A stretch of 64,000 bases of DNA from Diaphorobacter ruginosibacter (GCF_014395975.1 NZ_CP060714.1:1488001-1552000); one strand, 5' to 3'; positions 26,564-35,992 are shown, counted from the first letter of the stretch. Translations and numbers: made by a program. Notes: generated from the sequence alone by a model not told the origin.

Positions 26564-27064
26564 TCACTTCGACCAGAAGCCCCGGTGGGGCTCGGCCGCC
26601 TCATCTTCCAGCAGGGGGCCGATCACCTGCACATCGCGCTGCCCGCGGGCGAACACCTCGCGGCAGGGCAGCGAGAACGTCGGGTTCTCGGGGTGGTCGC
26701 CCGTCAGGCCCAGCAACTTGTGTTCGGACAGCGCGTAGACCACGCGCCCGATGCCCGTCCAGTAGACCGCTCCCGCGCACATTGCGCAGGGCTCCGCGCT
26801 GGTGTAGAGCGTGCAGTCGGCCAGCTCCTCGGGCGGCAACAGCCGGGCCGCGCGGGCGGCGGCCACCAGTTCGGCATGTTGCGTCGGGTCGCCCTCGGGC
26901 GGCATCGAGTTGTTCTCGGCGGTGCTGACGATCTCTCCATTCGCTCTGGCCACCAGGGCCGCGAACGGGTGGCGGCCATGCGCGCGCGATGCGGCGGAGA
27001 GTGCAATGGCGTTGCGCAGCAGATCCAGCTCCTGCGTGTTCAGCGCAGTGTTGTTGTCGTTCAT
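26564..27064 (-). CDS. Nucleoside/guanine deaminase (CDA superfamily)
   Basis: Start at the ATG at 27064 (MNDNNTALNTQELDLLRNAI); 166 residues. The zinc site of the cytidine-deaminase fold is HAE (63-65) and EPCAMC with C93 and C96. The family includes guanine deaminase and tRNA adenosine deaminase. The C-terminal FWSK is like GuaD of the CDA fold, and the neighbouring purine permease supports guanine as substrate. It is convergent with fccB and 19 bases after the permease gene, so permease and enzyme probably form an operon. Confidence 0.85.
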   Translation of the reverse strand: MNDNNTALNTQELDLLRNAIALSAASRAHGRHPFAALVARANGEIVSTAENNSMPPEGDPTQHAELVAAARAARLLPPEELADCTLYTSAEPCAMCAGAVYWTGIGRVVYALSEHKLLGLTGDHPENPTFSLPCREVFARGQRDVQVIGPLLEDEAAEPHRGFWSK

Positions 27065-27083
27065 CGGTGTGTCCTTTCCGGGA

Positions 27084-28469
27084 TCATGGGGCCGAGCCTG
27101 GAAGGCTCGGATGGGTGGTGGGAGCGGTGTCATGCGCGTGGGCTTCATCCGCCTGCATGGAATCGGCGGAGTGCGCACCGTTGAGCAGGAGGTTGAGCAC
27201 CACGGCCGTGAAGGCGGCCAGGAAGATCCCGCTTTCGAGTATCAGCTTGAGCGGTCCGGCGAAATGCGCAAACAGCGACGGAAACGACATCGGCAGGACG
27301 CCCACGCTGATCGACACGGCGACGACGATCGCGTTCTTCGTGCCGTCGAACTTCACGCGCGAGAGTTCCTGGATTCCGGCCACGGTGGTCATTCCGAACA
27401 TCACGATCGCGCAGCCGCCCAGCACGGGCCGAGGCACGGAGGCGATCAGTGCTCCGAGCTTGGGGAACAGTCCCATCAGGATCATGATGGCGCCTGCGGC
27501 CGCGACCACGTACCGGCTCTTGATCCCGGAGAGCGCGATCAGCCCGGTGTTCTGCGTGAACGCGTTGTAGGGGAAGCTGTTGAAGATGCCCCCAAGGATC
27601 GTCGACAGCCCGTCGGCGCGGAACGCATTGGCCAGCGTGAGCTGGGTGGTGGGCCGGCCGACGATCTGGCCGATGGCCAGGCAGTTGCCGGTGGTCTCGG
27701 CCATGATGACCATCATGGCGAGCGTCATGATCAGCACCGGCATGGCACCGAATTGCGGCATGCCGAAGGCGAGTGGCGGGCTCAGGTCGAACCAGGGCAC
27801 CTGCGAGATCTGGCTGAAGTTGGTGTAGCCGAAGATCGCCGCGATCACGGTGCCGGCGATGAGTCCGAGCAGCACGGCGACGTTGCCGACGAAGCCCTTG
27901 AAACGGGCATAGATGAACAGCGTGACGGCGATGGTGACGAGCCCGAGCAGCAGGTTCGGGACGCTCCCGAAGTCCGGGGCATCCGGGTTGCCGCCACCAA
28001 GCCAGATCGCGGCGGCGGGCATCAGCGATATGCCGATCACCGCAATCAGGCTGCCGATCACCACGGGCGGGAAGTAGCGCAGCATGCGGCTGATGAGCGG
28101 CGCCACGGCGATGGTGATGGCTCCACCCGCGATCACGGCGCCGAAGACATAGGGCAGGCCGTATTCCTTGCCGATCATGATCATCGGGGCAAGCGCGATG
28201 AATGAACACGCCTGCACCAGCGGCAGCCGCGCACCGAACTTCCAGAATCCGATCGTCTGGATCAGCGTGGCGACGCCCGAGGTGAGCAGGTTGGCGTTGA
28301 TGAGCAGGACCACCTGTTCGGGGTTCAGTCCCAATGCGGCGCCGAGGATCAGCGGCACCGCCACGGCGCCGGCATAGAGCACCAGAACGTGCTGCAGGCC
28401 GAAGCTCGCCATCTGCTGCAAGGGGAGTATGGCATCCACCGGATGCGTGGGTGATGTGGGTGAGTTCAT
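27084..28469 (-). CDS. NCS2/NAT family purine permease (xanthine/uric acid type)
   Basis: The 461-residue protein has about 12-14 membrane segments and the NAT signature QNTGLIALSG after FNSFPYNAFT, plus AETTGNCLAIGQIVGR in helix 8. This places it among nucleobase-cation symporters, most like the UacT/xanthine permease branch. It should import a purine, to be deaminated by the downstream enzyme. A divergent LysR gene 129 bases away is the likely regulator. The C-terminal tail is polar and His/Ser-rich. Confidence 0.9.
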   Translation of the reverse strand: MNSPTSPTHPVDAILPLQQMASFGLQHVLVLYAGAVAVPLILGAALGLNPEQVVLLINANLLTSGVATLIQTIGFWKFGARLPLVQACSFIALAPMIMIGKEYGLPYVFGAVIAGGAITIAVAPLISRMLRYFPPVVIGSLIAVIGISLMPAAAIWLGGGNPDAPDFGSVPNLLLGLVTIAVTLFIYARFKGFVGNVAVLLGLIAGTVIAAIFGYTNFSQISQVPWFDLSPPLAFGMPQFGAMPVLIMTLAMMVIMAETTGNCLAIGQIVGRPTTQLTLANAFRADGLSTILGGIFNSFPYNAFTQNTGLIALSGIKSRYVVAAAGAIMILMGLFPKLGALIASVPRPVLGGCAIVMFGMTTVAGIQELSRVKFDGTKNAIVVAVSISVGVLPMSFPSLFAHFAGPLKLILESGIFLAAFTAVVLNLLLNGAHSADSMQADEAHAHDTAPTTHPSLPGSAP

Positions 28470-28525
28470 GCGATGTCTCCTGTGCTTGGGCTTCGTTCTT
28501 GTTTCCCGGAGCGGATGATCGATCT

Positions 28526-28572
28526 GATGGATCTATTGTCAAAATTGGTATCCATCTATAAATTGGATGGAT
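28526..28572. promoter_or_regulatory. Three GATGGAT/ATCCATC half-sites between the permease and LysR genes
   Basis: GATGGAT (28526-28532), ATCCATC (28550-28556) and GATGGAT (28566-28572) alternate in orientation within the 129-base divergent region. The last pair is spaced by nine bases. LysR-type regulators bind such inverted elements beside their own gene, so this is a good candidate operator. Confidence 0.6.
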
Positions 28573-28598
28573 TGATCAGGCGACCAAAGGGGAAGTGA

Positions 28599-29513
28599 AT
28601 GGCGTATTCGCTGGAGCAGTTGCAGATATTCGCGGCCATCGCCAAGGCCGGATCGTTCTCGGAGGCCGCGCGGCAGATGGGGCGGACGCAGTCGTCGGTA
28701 AGCACCGCGATCGCCAATCTGGAGGCGGACTGGAACGTGCTGCTGTTCGATCGCAGCACCAAGGTTCCCGTGATGACGGAGAGCGGCAGGCGCCTGCTGC
28801 GCGAGGCGCACGATGTGATGGAGAGCTGCCTGCTGCTGGACGGCCATGCGCAGAGCCTGGGCGAGGCCAACGAAGCGCGCATCACGCTTGCCATCGAGGT
28901 GCCCTACAACGTGCTGATGCCGCTGCTGCTCGCATTTGCGCAGCAGTTTCCCTTCGTGGACCTGGACATCCGCAACTCGCTCGACGGTGACGTGAGTGCG
29001 CAGGTGCATGACGGCGGCGTCCAACTGGGCGTGGCGTTCTCGCAGCCGCAGTACGAGCGCTCCATCGGTTTCGTGCAGATGGGCAAGTTGGTGATGTCGC
29101 ATGTGGTGGCGCGCGAACACCCTCTGGCCGCTCCGCAGCGCGTGAGCTTCGCGCAGCTGCGCAAGCACCGGAGACTGGCGTTCAGCGCGTTGGGCGAACG
29201 CCTGCCGAGCTCCGAGTACCTGGCCGCCCCGCGCTGCTGGCGTGCCGTGAGCTACACGGCCATGCTGGAGATGGTGAAGGCGGGCATCGGCTGGGCCACG
29301 CTGCCGCGCACCATGATCCTGCGCGAACTGGAGGAGGGGCAGCTTGTGGAACTGCGCCTCGAGGCCTATCCCAACACCGACTGGCTGGTGGCCGTGGACC
29401 TGTTGTGGAACAAGGGCCAGCGGCTGTCGGCCGGTGCCCTGTGGCTGAAGAACGAACTGGCGAACTTCAAGGTGCGGGAGAAGGACAGCGCGGGGCTGTG
29501 GACGGCGTTCTAG
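28599..29513 (+). CDS. LysR family regulator of the purine module
   Basis: The 304-residue protein has the LysR winged helix at the N-terminus (AYSLEQLQIFAAIAKAGSFS, EAARQMGRTQSSVSTAIANL) and an effector domain of about 200 residues. The ribosome site GGGGAAG lies just before the ATG. It is divergent from the permease and deaminase, so it likely controls them and responds to a purine or its product. Its stop overlaps the stop of the convergent AraC gene by a few bases. Confidence 0.9.
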   Translation: MAYSLEQLQIFAAIAKAGSFSEAARQMGRTQSSVSTAIANLEADWNVLLFDRSTKVPVMTESGRRLLREAHDVMESCLLLDGHAQSLGEANEARITLAIEVPYNVLMPLLLAFAQQFPFVDLDIRNSLDGDVSAQVHDGGVQLGVAFSQPQYERSIGFVQMGKLVMSHVVAREHPLAAPQRVSFAQLRKHRRLAFSALGERLPSSEYLAAPRCWRAVSYTAMLEMVKAGIGWATLPRTMILRELEEGQLVELRLEAYPNTDWLVAVDLLWNKGQRLSAGALWLKNELANFKVREKDSAGLWTAF

Positions 29514-30409
29514 GCCGGATCGCCATCACGGCCCTGCATGGCATCCTGTGCCACCGCACTTCCTCGCGCGCTGCGCTGCAGGGCGCTCGGGGTTTGGCCG
29601 AAGCTGTGGCGAAACGCGGCGGTGAATGCGCTCGGACTGTCGTAGCCATGTGCCAGCGCTGCCTGCAGCACGCTGGCGCCGGCGGCAAGCATGGGCACCG
29701 AGAGCAACAGCCGCGCCTGCCTGCACCAGGCGCCGAGGTTCAGCCCGGTCTCGCGCGCGAACAGGCGCGCCAGCGTGCGCGGATGCATGTGCAGTCCCTC
29801 GGCCCAGGCCTCGACGCTGACGGGTTGTGACGGTTCCTCGATGAATTTGCGGCATGTGCGCAGCAGGGCCGGATGCTGCGGCATGGGCACGTGCAGCGCA
29901 AGCGGCCTGGCGCGTTCGATTTCGTCCAGGATCAGCGTGAGCAGGCGTTCCTCGCGGCCGCCCGGGGCAAAGTCCAGATCCAGGTCCACCGCGGCAATCA
30001 CCAGTTCGCGCAGCAGTGGCGTTACCTGGATGACCTGGCAGTGCGCCCACAGCTGGCCCGCGCGCAGGTCGGGCTCGACGAACACGGTGCGCATGGCCAC
30101 GGGCCCCGATGCCATGCGGATGTCGTGCACCACACCGGGAGGAACCCAGACGGCGCAGCCCGGTGGAACGACCCAGCTGCCCTCCGCGGCGCGCACCAGC
30201 ATCACGCCAGTGGTGGCATGGAGCAATTGGCCTCGCCTGTGGTTGTGCGGCTCGATGTAGGAGTCCGCTTCGTTGTCCGACGCGTAGGCGACCACCGGAT
30301 GGGAGGTGTGTTCGCCGTGCAGCGGGTGCGCGAGCGGGTCGGGCTCGGAGCGTGGCATGGCGGCACCGGGCAGGGCGGTGTGCCTGGATGGGCGTTGTCG
30401 GGCGGGCAT
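29510..30409 (-). CDS. AraC family regulator (NimR-like), copy 1
   Basis: The 299-residue protein has a cupin-type N-terminal domain (GQLLHATTGVMLVRAAEGSW, VVPPGCAVWVPPGVVHDIRM) and a C-terminal AraC double HTH (about 200-280). It is divergent from an Fsr-type MFS gene, which it probably controls. It resembles the second AraC protein in this window (49288-50064) over most of its length. Several in-frame ATG codons make the exact start uncertain (Met18 is another choice). Confidence 0.88.
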   Translation of the reverse strand: MPARQRPSRHTALPGAAMPRSEPDPLAHPLHGEHTSHPVVAYASDNEADSYIEPHNHRRGQLLHATTGVMLVRAAEGSWVVPPGCAVWVPPGVVHDIRMASGPVAMRTVFVEPDLRAGQLWAHCQVIQVTPLLRELVIAAVDLDLDFAPGGREERLLTLILDEIERARPLALHVPMPQHPALLRTCRKFIEEPSQPVSVEAWAEGLHMHPRTLARLFARETGLNLGAWCRQARLLLSVPMLAAGASVLQAALAHGYDSPSAFTAAFRHSFGQTPSALQRSARGSAVAQDAMQGRDGDPA

Positions 30410-30504
30410 GGCGGGGTGGATGGAGGGGTTACGGGCATTTTGTCAGTTTCTCGACGATTGATGTGATTTCCTCGTGTGAATGCAGGCCGGGTGATTTCTA
30501 CGAT

Positions 30505-30516
30505 CGAACGCGTTCG
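30505..30516. promoter_or_regulatory. 12-base palindrome in the AraC/MFS divergent region
   Basis: CGAACGCGTTCG is a perfect palindrome in the 212-base space between the AraC and MFS starts, about 105 bases before the MFS ATG. It may be an operator. Repeated short TTCATCC/TCCGTCC steps follow up to 30562. Confidence 0.4.
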
Positions 30517-30621
30517 TTCAAGTTCATCCGTTCAACCTTTTCATTCATCCATCCGTCCGTCACAAGGAATTTCCATGCCTTCGAGTCCCTCGGCATCCGC
30601 TTGCGCCAAAGGAGCGCGCCC

Positions 30622-31812
30622 ATGAATCGCTCACGCCTTGCACTGCTCACCTCGACCCACGCGGTCAACGATCTCTACCAGGGGCTGGTTCCCGCGCTGC
30701 TGCCGTTCATGGTGCTCGAACGCGGCTACAGCTATACGGCGGTGAGCGGTCTGATGCTCGCGGCGTCGGGTCTGTCCAGCGTGATCCAGCCGCTGTTCGG
30801 CCTGTACGCCGACCGCGAGCCGAGGCCCTGGATGGTGCCGCTTGGCTTCTGTGTGGCCGCGCTCGGACTCATGCTGATGGGCATGAGCGGCAGCTACTGG
30901 ATGAGCTGGCTTGCCGCTGCGCTCTGCGGGCTCGGCATCGCCGCATTCCATCCGCCCGCGACCGTTGCCGCGCGGATGGCCGGCGGGACGTCGCAGAAGG
31001 CGATGAGCGTGTTTTCGGTGGGGGGCACGATGGGGGCCTCCTTCGCTCCGGTGCTGGCGGCCCTGATCGTCGGAGGCGGCATGCTCGGCCGCAGCTGGTT
31101 GCTGGCTGCGCCGGCACTTGTCATGCTGCTGGTCTGGTGGGGCTGCACGCGCCATGACGCGCGGGCGGCGTCCGCCGCCGGCAACACCGCCGCACGCAGG
31201 GTTGCGCCGCAGGCGCGCAACGACTGGCGCGCGTTCTGGCTGCTGTGCGCGGTCATCGTCGGCTGGTCGATTCCCTATGTCACGGTGATCTCGATGATTG
31301 CGCTGTATGTCACGCGCGAGCTGGGCGGCACATCGTTTCAGGGCGCCGCAACGCTCACCACGTTCACCGCCGCCGGCGCCGCGGGCACGCTGCTGGGCGG
31401 CTGGGTGGGCGACCGGTGGGGACGCATGCGCTCCATCCGTGCGGGCTATCTGCTGGCGATTCCCGCACTGGCCGGCCTCGCGCTGGCCGGAACGCCCGCA
31501 CTTGCATGGCTGTGCACGCTGGCCCTGGGGGTGATGCTGTTCCTGCCCTTTGCGGCACAGGTCACACTCGCCCAGGACTACCTGCCGCGCAACCAGGCAA
31601 CGGCCAGCGGGCTGACCCTGGGACTGGCGATGTCGATCGGCGGCATGGTCGCGCCGCTCTTCGGCATGCTCTCCGATGCGCGCGGCCTGCGGTTCACGCT
31701 CTGCACGGTGCTGGTGCTGTTCTGCGTCGCGACCGTGCTGGCCTGGTGCCTGCGCAACAGGGAGCGGGAGATGCCCCTGGCGGAGGCCGGGGCCGCTCCG
31801 GCCAGGAGTTGA
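30622..31812 (+). CDS. MFS exporter, fosmidomycin-resistance (Fsr)-like, copy 1
   Basis: The 396-residue protein has 12 predicted membrane segments. Near the start it has THAVNDLYQGLVPALLPFMV, the HxxxDxxqgxxPallP pattern of the Fsr family, followed by GLSSVIQPLFGLYADREPRP. AAGGAGC precedes the ATG. Fsr-type transporters export fosmidomycin and other small compounds by proton antiport. Regulation is probably by the divergent AraC protein. The natural substrate is unknown. Confidence 0.88.
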   Translation: MNRSRLALLTSTHAVNDLYQGLVPALLPFMVLERGYSYTAVSGLMLAASGLSSVIQPLFGLYADREPRPWMVPLGFCVAALGLMLMGMSGSYWMSWLAAALCGLGIAAFHPPATVAARMAGGTSQKAMSVFSVGGTMGASFAPVLAALIVGGGMLGRSWLLAAPALVMLLVWWGCTRHDARAASAAGNTAARRVAPQARNDWRAFWLLCAVIVGWSIPYVTVISMIALYVTRELGGTSFQGAATLTTFTAAGAAGTLLGGWVGDRWGRMRSIRAGYLLAIPALAGLALAGTPALAWLCTLALGVMLFLPFAAQVTLAQDYLPRNQATASGLTLGLAMSIGGMVAPLFGMLSDARGLRFTLCTVLVLFCVATVLAWCLRNREREMPLAEAGAAPARS

Positions 31813-31843
31813 GGAGCCGCCGCGCGGAGTGGCGCGGCCCGCT

Positions 31844-32947
31844 TCAGAGCGCGGCGATCCGCGCCGCAACCGCCTCGCCGATCTGCGTGGTGTTCGCCGT
31901 GCCGCCCAGGTCCGGCGTGTGCGGTCCGGTCTTGATCACGTCCTCGATGGCCTTCAGGATCGCGTCATGTGCGGCGCGGCCGGCGCCTTCGCCGTGGGTG
32001 AGGAAATCCAGCATCAGGGCGCCCGACCAGATCATCGCGATGGGGTTGGCGATGTTCCTGCCGTAGATGTCGGGCGCGGACCCATGCACGGGCTCGAACA
32101 GCGACGGGAAGGTGCGGTCCGGGTTCAGGTTGGCCGACGGTGCGAGGCCGATGGTGCCGGTGGTGGCGGGGCCGAGGTCGGAGAGGATGTCGCCGAACAG
32201 GTTGGTGGCGGCCACCACGTCGAAGCGGCCCGGCTGCAGCACGAAGCGGGCGGTCAGGATGTCGATGTGCTGCTTGTCGAGCGTGATCTCCGGATAGTCC
32301 TTTGCCACGTCTTCCGCACGCTTGTCCCACCACGGCATGCTGATGGCGATGCCGTTGCTCTTGGTGGCGAGCGTGACGTGCTTCTTCGTGCGGCTTTGCG
32401 CCAGATCGAAGGCGTACCGGAGCAGCCGGTCCGCTCCCTTGCGCGAGTAGACCGACTCCTGGATGACGATCTCGCGGTCGGTGCCTTCGAACATCACGCC
32501 GCCGAGCGAGGTGTACTCGCCCTCGGTGTTCTCGCGCACCACGTAATAGTCGATGTCGCCGGGCTTGCGACCGGCGAGCGGGCAGGGCACGCCTTCGAAC
32601 AGGCGTACCGGGCGCAGGTTGATGTACTGGTCGAACTCGCGGCGGAACTTGAGCAGCGAGCCCCACAGCGAGACGTGGTCGGGCACGGTGGCAGGCCAGC
32701 CCACCGCGCCGAAGAACAGTGCGTCGAAGCCCTGCAGCTGCGCCTTCCAGTCGTCGGGCATCATCTGGCCGTGCCGGGCATAGTAGTCGCAGTGTGCCCA
32801 GTCGAAATGCGCGAATTCGAGGTGCAGGCCGAACTTCTTCGCCGCCGCCTCGACGGCGCGCAGCCCCTCGGGCATGACTTCGCGGCCGATGCCGTCACCC
32901 GGCAGGACGGCGATGCGATGGGTTTTCTGTGCGACGGGGGTGTTCAT
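31844..32947 (-). CDS. ttuC: Tartrate dehydrogenase / decarboxylating malate-type dehydrogenase
   Basis: The 367-residue protein is of the isocitrate/isopropylmalate dehydrogenase family. It has RIAVLPGDGIGREVMPEGLR at the N-terminus, the RENTEGEYTSLGG substrate loop, DKQHIDILTARFVLQPGRFD and the NAD-binding VVAATNLFGDILSDLGP. These match the tartrate dehydrogenase (TtuC) subgroup, which oxidises L-(+)-tartrate or D-malate with NAD and Mn. The divergent LysR gene matches the tartrate-utilisation regulator arrangement. Confidence 0.9.
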   Translation of the reverse strand: MNTPVAQKTHRIAVLPGDGIGREVMPEGLRAVEAAAKKFGLHLEFAHFDWAHCDYYARHGQMMPDDWKAQLQGFDALFFGAVGWPATVPDHVSLWGSLLKFRREFDQYINLRPVRLFEGVPCPLAGRKPGDIDYYVVRENTEGEYTSLGGVMFEGTDREIVIQESVYSRKGADRLLRYAFDLAQSRTKKHVTLATKSNGIAISMPWWDKRAEDVAKDYPEITLDKQHIDILTARFVLQPGRFDVVAATNLFGDILSDLGPATTGTIGLAPSANLNPDRTFPSLFEPVHGSAPDIYGRNIANPIAMIWSGALMLDFLTHGEGAGRAAHDAILKAIEDVIKTGPHTPDLGGTANTTQIGEAVAARIAAL

Positions 32948-33016
32948 GGACGGTATGCCTCGTGTGACTTGAAAGGGATGAATGGCGAATGCCCTTGAGT
33001 TTCCACTAAAAACGCA

Positions 33017-33970
33017 ATGAATAAAATAGACGGATCGGCGTCTTATATTTTCCAGTTCGTGAATAATTTTCCAGACCCTCATGACCTGCGCGTCTTTGCC
33101 ACCGTGGTGCGCAAGGCGGGGTTCTCCGCCGCTGCCGAGGAACTGGGCGCATCGCCTGCCTACGTGAGCAAGCGCATCCGCGTGCTGGAGGAGACGCTGG
33201 CGACCCGGCTCCTGCACCGCACGACGCGGCGTGTTGCGGTCACGGAGGAGGGGGAGCGCGTGTTTCACTGGGCGCAGCGCGTGCTCGACGACATGGACCA
33301 GCTGATGCAGGAGGTCGCGGTCACGCGACGTGAACCGCGCGGCACGTTGCGTGTGAGCTGCAGCTTCGGCTTTGGTCGGCTGATCGTGGCGCCCGCGCTG
33401 TCCAGCCTGGTGGAGAAATACCCCCTGCTGCAGGTCCGGCTGGAACTGGTCGACCGGCTCATCGACGTGGCGGCGGAGGGCTTCGATCTGGACGTGCGCG
33501 TGGGTGACGAGATCGCCCCGCATCTGATCGCGCGGCGGCTGGGAAGCAACCACCGTGTGCTGTGCGCCGCACCGGCCTATCTGGCCAGGCGACCCGCTCC
33601 CAGGCAGTTGAGCGACCTGGCGGCGCATGACTGCCTTGTCATCAAGGAGCGTGACCATCCGTTCGGCGTGTGGCGGCTCAAGTCCGGTGCGGCCGAGCAA
33701 AGTGTGAAGGTGACCGGGCCGCTGTCATCCAATCACGGCGAGGTGGTGGTGCAATGGGCGCTCGACGGGCGCGGTATTGCGTTGCGCTCGATGTGGGACG
33801 TGGGCGAGCATCTGCGCACCGGACGGCTCATGCAGGTGCTGCCCGCGTGGCGCCAGGAGGCGAACGTGTGGGCCGTCTACCCCACCCGGCTGCAGGTGTC
33901 GGCGAAGGTGCGGGTCTGCGTGGAGTTCCTGCAGGAGTACTTTGCAAGCCATCTGCCGGCCTCCGAGTGA
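33017..33970 (+). CDS. LysR family regulator (TtuA-like)
   Basis: The 317-residue protein has the LysR winged helix about residues 20-80 (PDPHDLRVFATVVRKAGFS, EELGASPAYVSKRIRVLEE) and then the effector-binding domain. It begins 69 bases from the start of ttuC in the opposite direction. TtuA of Agrobacterium is a LysR protein that controls tartrate use, so a similar role is likely here. The N-terminal 15 residues (MNKIDGSASYIFQFV) extend past the usual start; no strong ribosome site is seen. Confidence 0.87.
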   Translation: MNKIDGSASYIFQFVNNFPDPHDLRVFATVVRKAGFSAAAEELGASPAYVSKRIRVLEETLATRLLHRTTRRVAVTEEGERVFHWAQRVLDDMDQLMQEVAVTRREPRGTLRVSCSFGFGRLIVAPALSSLVEKYPLLQVRLELVDRLIDVAAEGFDLDVRVGDEIAPHLIARRLGSNHRVLCAAPAYLARRPAPRQLSDLAAHDCLVIKERDHPFGVWRLKSGAAEQSVKVTGPLSSNHGEVVVQWALDGRGIALRSMWDVGEHLRTGRLMQVLPAWRQEANVWAVYPTRLQVSAKVRVCVEFLQEYFASHLPASE

Positions 33971-34005
33971 CGGTTGGGCGGCCTTCCCTTCCGTCTTTCA
34001 GCGGC

Positions 34006-34914
34006 TCAGGCGGGGGCGGCCAGCTTTCCTTCGGCAACCTGGGGCTGGGTCTCCTGCGGGCGCGCGGTGAGTGCACTACCCATGGCGGCGATCATGATGA
34101 CGCCGATGGCGGTCCACTGGATCACGGTGAGCTGCTCGTTCAGCAGCAGCATGCCGGCCAATGCGGCCACGGCGGGTTCGGTGGCCAGCATGGTCGAGAA
34201 GCCGCTGTGCGACATCCGCTTGAGGGCGAACATCTCGAGGGAGTATGGAATGGCGCTCGAGACGGCCGCTACCGCGAGCCCGTAGATCAGCAAGGAGGGT
34301 GTGAGCAGCTTTGCGCCCGCCTCGGCGATGCCGAACGGCACCACGACGACGGCTGCCGAGAGCAGGCCCAGCGACACCACCATGCCGCCATGCATCCTGC
34401 CGGCGCGCTTGCCGAGCACGATGTAGCCTGCCCAGCAGGCAGAGGCCGCAATCGCCAGCAGCAAGCCGACCGGATCCAGCGCCCCCACCTGCACGCCGAA
34501 CAGCGGCAGGATCAGCAGCAGGAACAGGCCGAGCACGGCAAGGGCAAGCCACACCAGGTCGAGCATGCGGCGCGATGTCCAGACCGCCACCGACAACGGG
34601 CCGATGAACTCGATGGCCACCGTGATGCCGAACGGCAGGCGCTTGATCGCCATGTAGAACAACAGGTTCATCAGGCCCAGCACGGCACCGAAGACCGCGA
34701 TCTGCGCAAGATTGGCGCGTGTGGGGCCGAAGCGCCAGGGCCGCCAGATGGCAAGCAGCAGCAGGGCCGAGAAACCCACGCGCAGCGCGGTCGTCCCCTG
34801 GGCGCCGATCACGGGAAAGAGGTGTTTGGCAAAGCTCGTCCCCACGCACAGCGAGGTGACCGAGCCGAGCACGGCCAGCGAAGGCAGCAGCCGCTGCCAC
34901 AGTGTGTTTGACAT
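34006..34914 (-). CDS. rhtA: Threonine/homoserine exporter RhtA-type (EamA/DMT)
   Basis: The 302-residue protein has ten membrane helices made of two EamA repeats. It has GTSFAKHLFPVIGAQGTTALRV near the start region in family style, and LFYMAIKRLPFGITVAIEFI and SAIPYSLEMFALKRMS in the conserved turns. RhtA exports homoserine, threonine and other amino acids. A divergent Lrp-type regulator (start at 35009) is 94 bases away, a common pairing for amino-acid exporters. Confidence 0.88.
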   Translation of the reverse strand: MSNTLWQRLLPSLAVLGSVTSLCVGTSFAKHLFPVIGAQGTTALRVGFSALLLLAIWRPWRFGPTRANLAQIAVFGAVLGLMNLLFYMAIKRLPFGITVAIEFIGPLSVAVWTSRRMLDLVWLALAVLGLFLLLILPLFGVQVGALDPVGLLLAIAASACWAGYIVLGKRAGRMHGGMVVSLGLLSAAVVVVPFGIAEAGAKLLTPSLLIYGLAVAAVSSAIPYSLEMFALKRMSHSGFSTMLATEPAVAALAGMLLLNEQLTVIQWTAIGVIMIAAMGSALTARPQETQPQVAEGKLAAPA

Positions 34915-35008
34915 GGACGGGATATTATTTCGACAGCCGGTGGTAATTTGCCTGTTTTTGACCGGCCTGACGCAATTTTCACTCTATCGAACGACGGATG
35001 CACCGCAC

Positions 35009-35500
35009 GTGAATACAGCCCTGGATTCGTTTGACCTGGCCATTCTGGCCATCCTGCAGGCCGACAATCTCACGCCGCAGCGCGAGATTGCGGAGCGGGT
35101 GCACCTGTCTCCTGCCGCCGTGCAGCGGCGCATCCGCAGGCTGCAGGACAGTGGCGTGATTGCGGCCAATGCGGCCGTCTTGGACCCGGAGGCGGTCGGC
35201 CTGCCGCTGACCATCTTCATCAGCGTGCAACTGGTGAACGAGCTCGATGCCCTCACCGCGCAATTCCGTGCGCGCGTCGCGGCGGAGGTGGCGGTGCAGC
35301 AGTGCTACAACGTGACGGGTGACACGGATTATCTGCTGATCGTGGCAGCCGCCGACATGCAGGAATACCAGGCGATCACGCGGCGTCTGTTCGACGGTGA
35401 CCAGAACATCCGGCGCTTCAATACCTCGATTGCGCTCGGCACCCTCAAGCGCAGCCTGAGCCTGCCGCTGCCGGGGGCGGCATCCACCGGTGGGGCCTGA
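35009..35500 (+). CDS. Lrp/AsnC family regulator
   Basis: Start taken at the GTG at 35009 (read as MNTALDSFDLAILAILQADN); the nearest ATG (34998) is out of frame and upstream in-frame codons do not fit. The 163-residue protein has the N-terminal HTH (REIAERVHLSPAAVQRRIRR) and the RAM ligand domain with CYNVTGDTDYLLIVAAADM. It probably controls rhtA in response to an amino acid. Confidence 0.88.
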   Translation: MNTALDSFDLAILAILQADNLTPQREIAERVHLSPAAVQRRIRRLQDSGVIAANAAVLDPEAVGLPLTIFISVQLVNELDALTAQFRARVAAEVAVQQCYNVTGDTDYLLIVAAADMQEYQAITRRLFDGDQNIRRFNTSIALGTLKRSLSLPLPGAASTGGA

Positions 35501-35545
35501 GCTTGCACCCAGGCCGCCCGGCGGCGGATGCCGGCGCGAGGGCGA

Positions 35546-35992
35546 TCAGCCCGCGAGCGCAGCCTTCACGGCGGCGGAGACCTGTCCCATATCTGCCTTG
35601 CCCGCGAGGCGGGACTTGACGGCGCCCATGACCTTGCCCATGTCGCCGGGGCCGGATGCGCCCAGCTCGGCCACGATGGCCTTGACGGCGGCAGTCACTT
35701 CTTCGGCGGACATGCGTGCGGGCAGGTAGACCTCGAGCACGGCCAGCTCCGACTTTTCCTTGTCGGCCAGGTCCTGGCGGCCACCGGCCTCGAACTGGGT
35801 GATGCTGTCCTTGCGCTGCTTGATGAGCTTGTCGACGATGGCGATGACGGCGGTGTCATCGAGCTCGATGCGTTCGTCGACTTCCTTCTGCTTCATGGCG
35901 GCCTGCAGCAGGCGGATGGTGCCCAGGCGCTCCGAGTCCTTGGCGCGCATCGCCGTCTTCATATCCTCAGTGATTCTTTCCTTGAGACTCAT
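35546..35992 (-). CDS. GatB/YqeY domain protein
   Basis: Start at the ATG at 35992, with AAGGAG eight bases before it. The 148-residue helical protein is a stand-alone YqeY: MSLKERITEDMKTAMRAKDS, LQAAMKQKEVDERIEL, EVYLPARMSAEEV and GDMGKVMGAVKSRLAG. YqeY resembles the tail domain of the GatB amidotransferase and may bind tRNA; its exact role is unknown. It follows rpsU on the same strand, an arrangement conserved in many Proteobacteria, but a terminator stands between. Confidence 0.92.
   Translation of the reverse strand: MSLKERITEDMKTAMRAKDSERLGTIRLLQAAMKQKEVDERIELDDTAVIAIVDKLIKQRKDSITQFEAGGRQDLADKEKSELAVLEVYLPARMSAEEVTAAVKAIVAELGASGPGDMGKVMGAVKSRLAGKADMGQVSAAVKAALAG

Noticed and set aside
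30520..30562. Short TTCATCC/TCCGTCC repeats read as a minisatellite
   Set aside because: The units are only four to seven bases, imperfect and few; they may be chance in a pyrimidine-rich leader.
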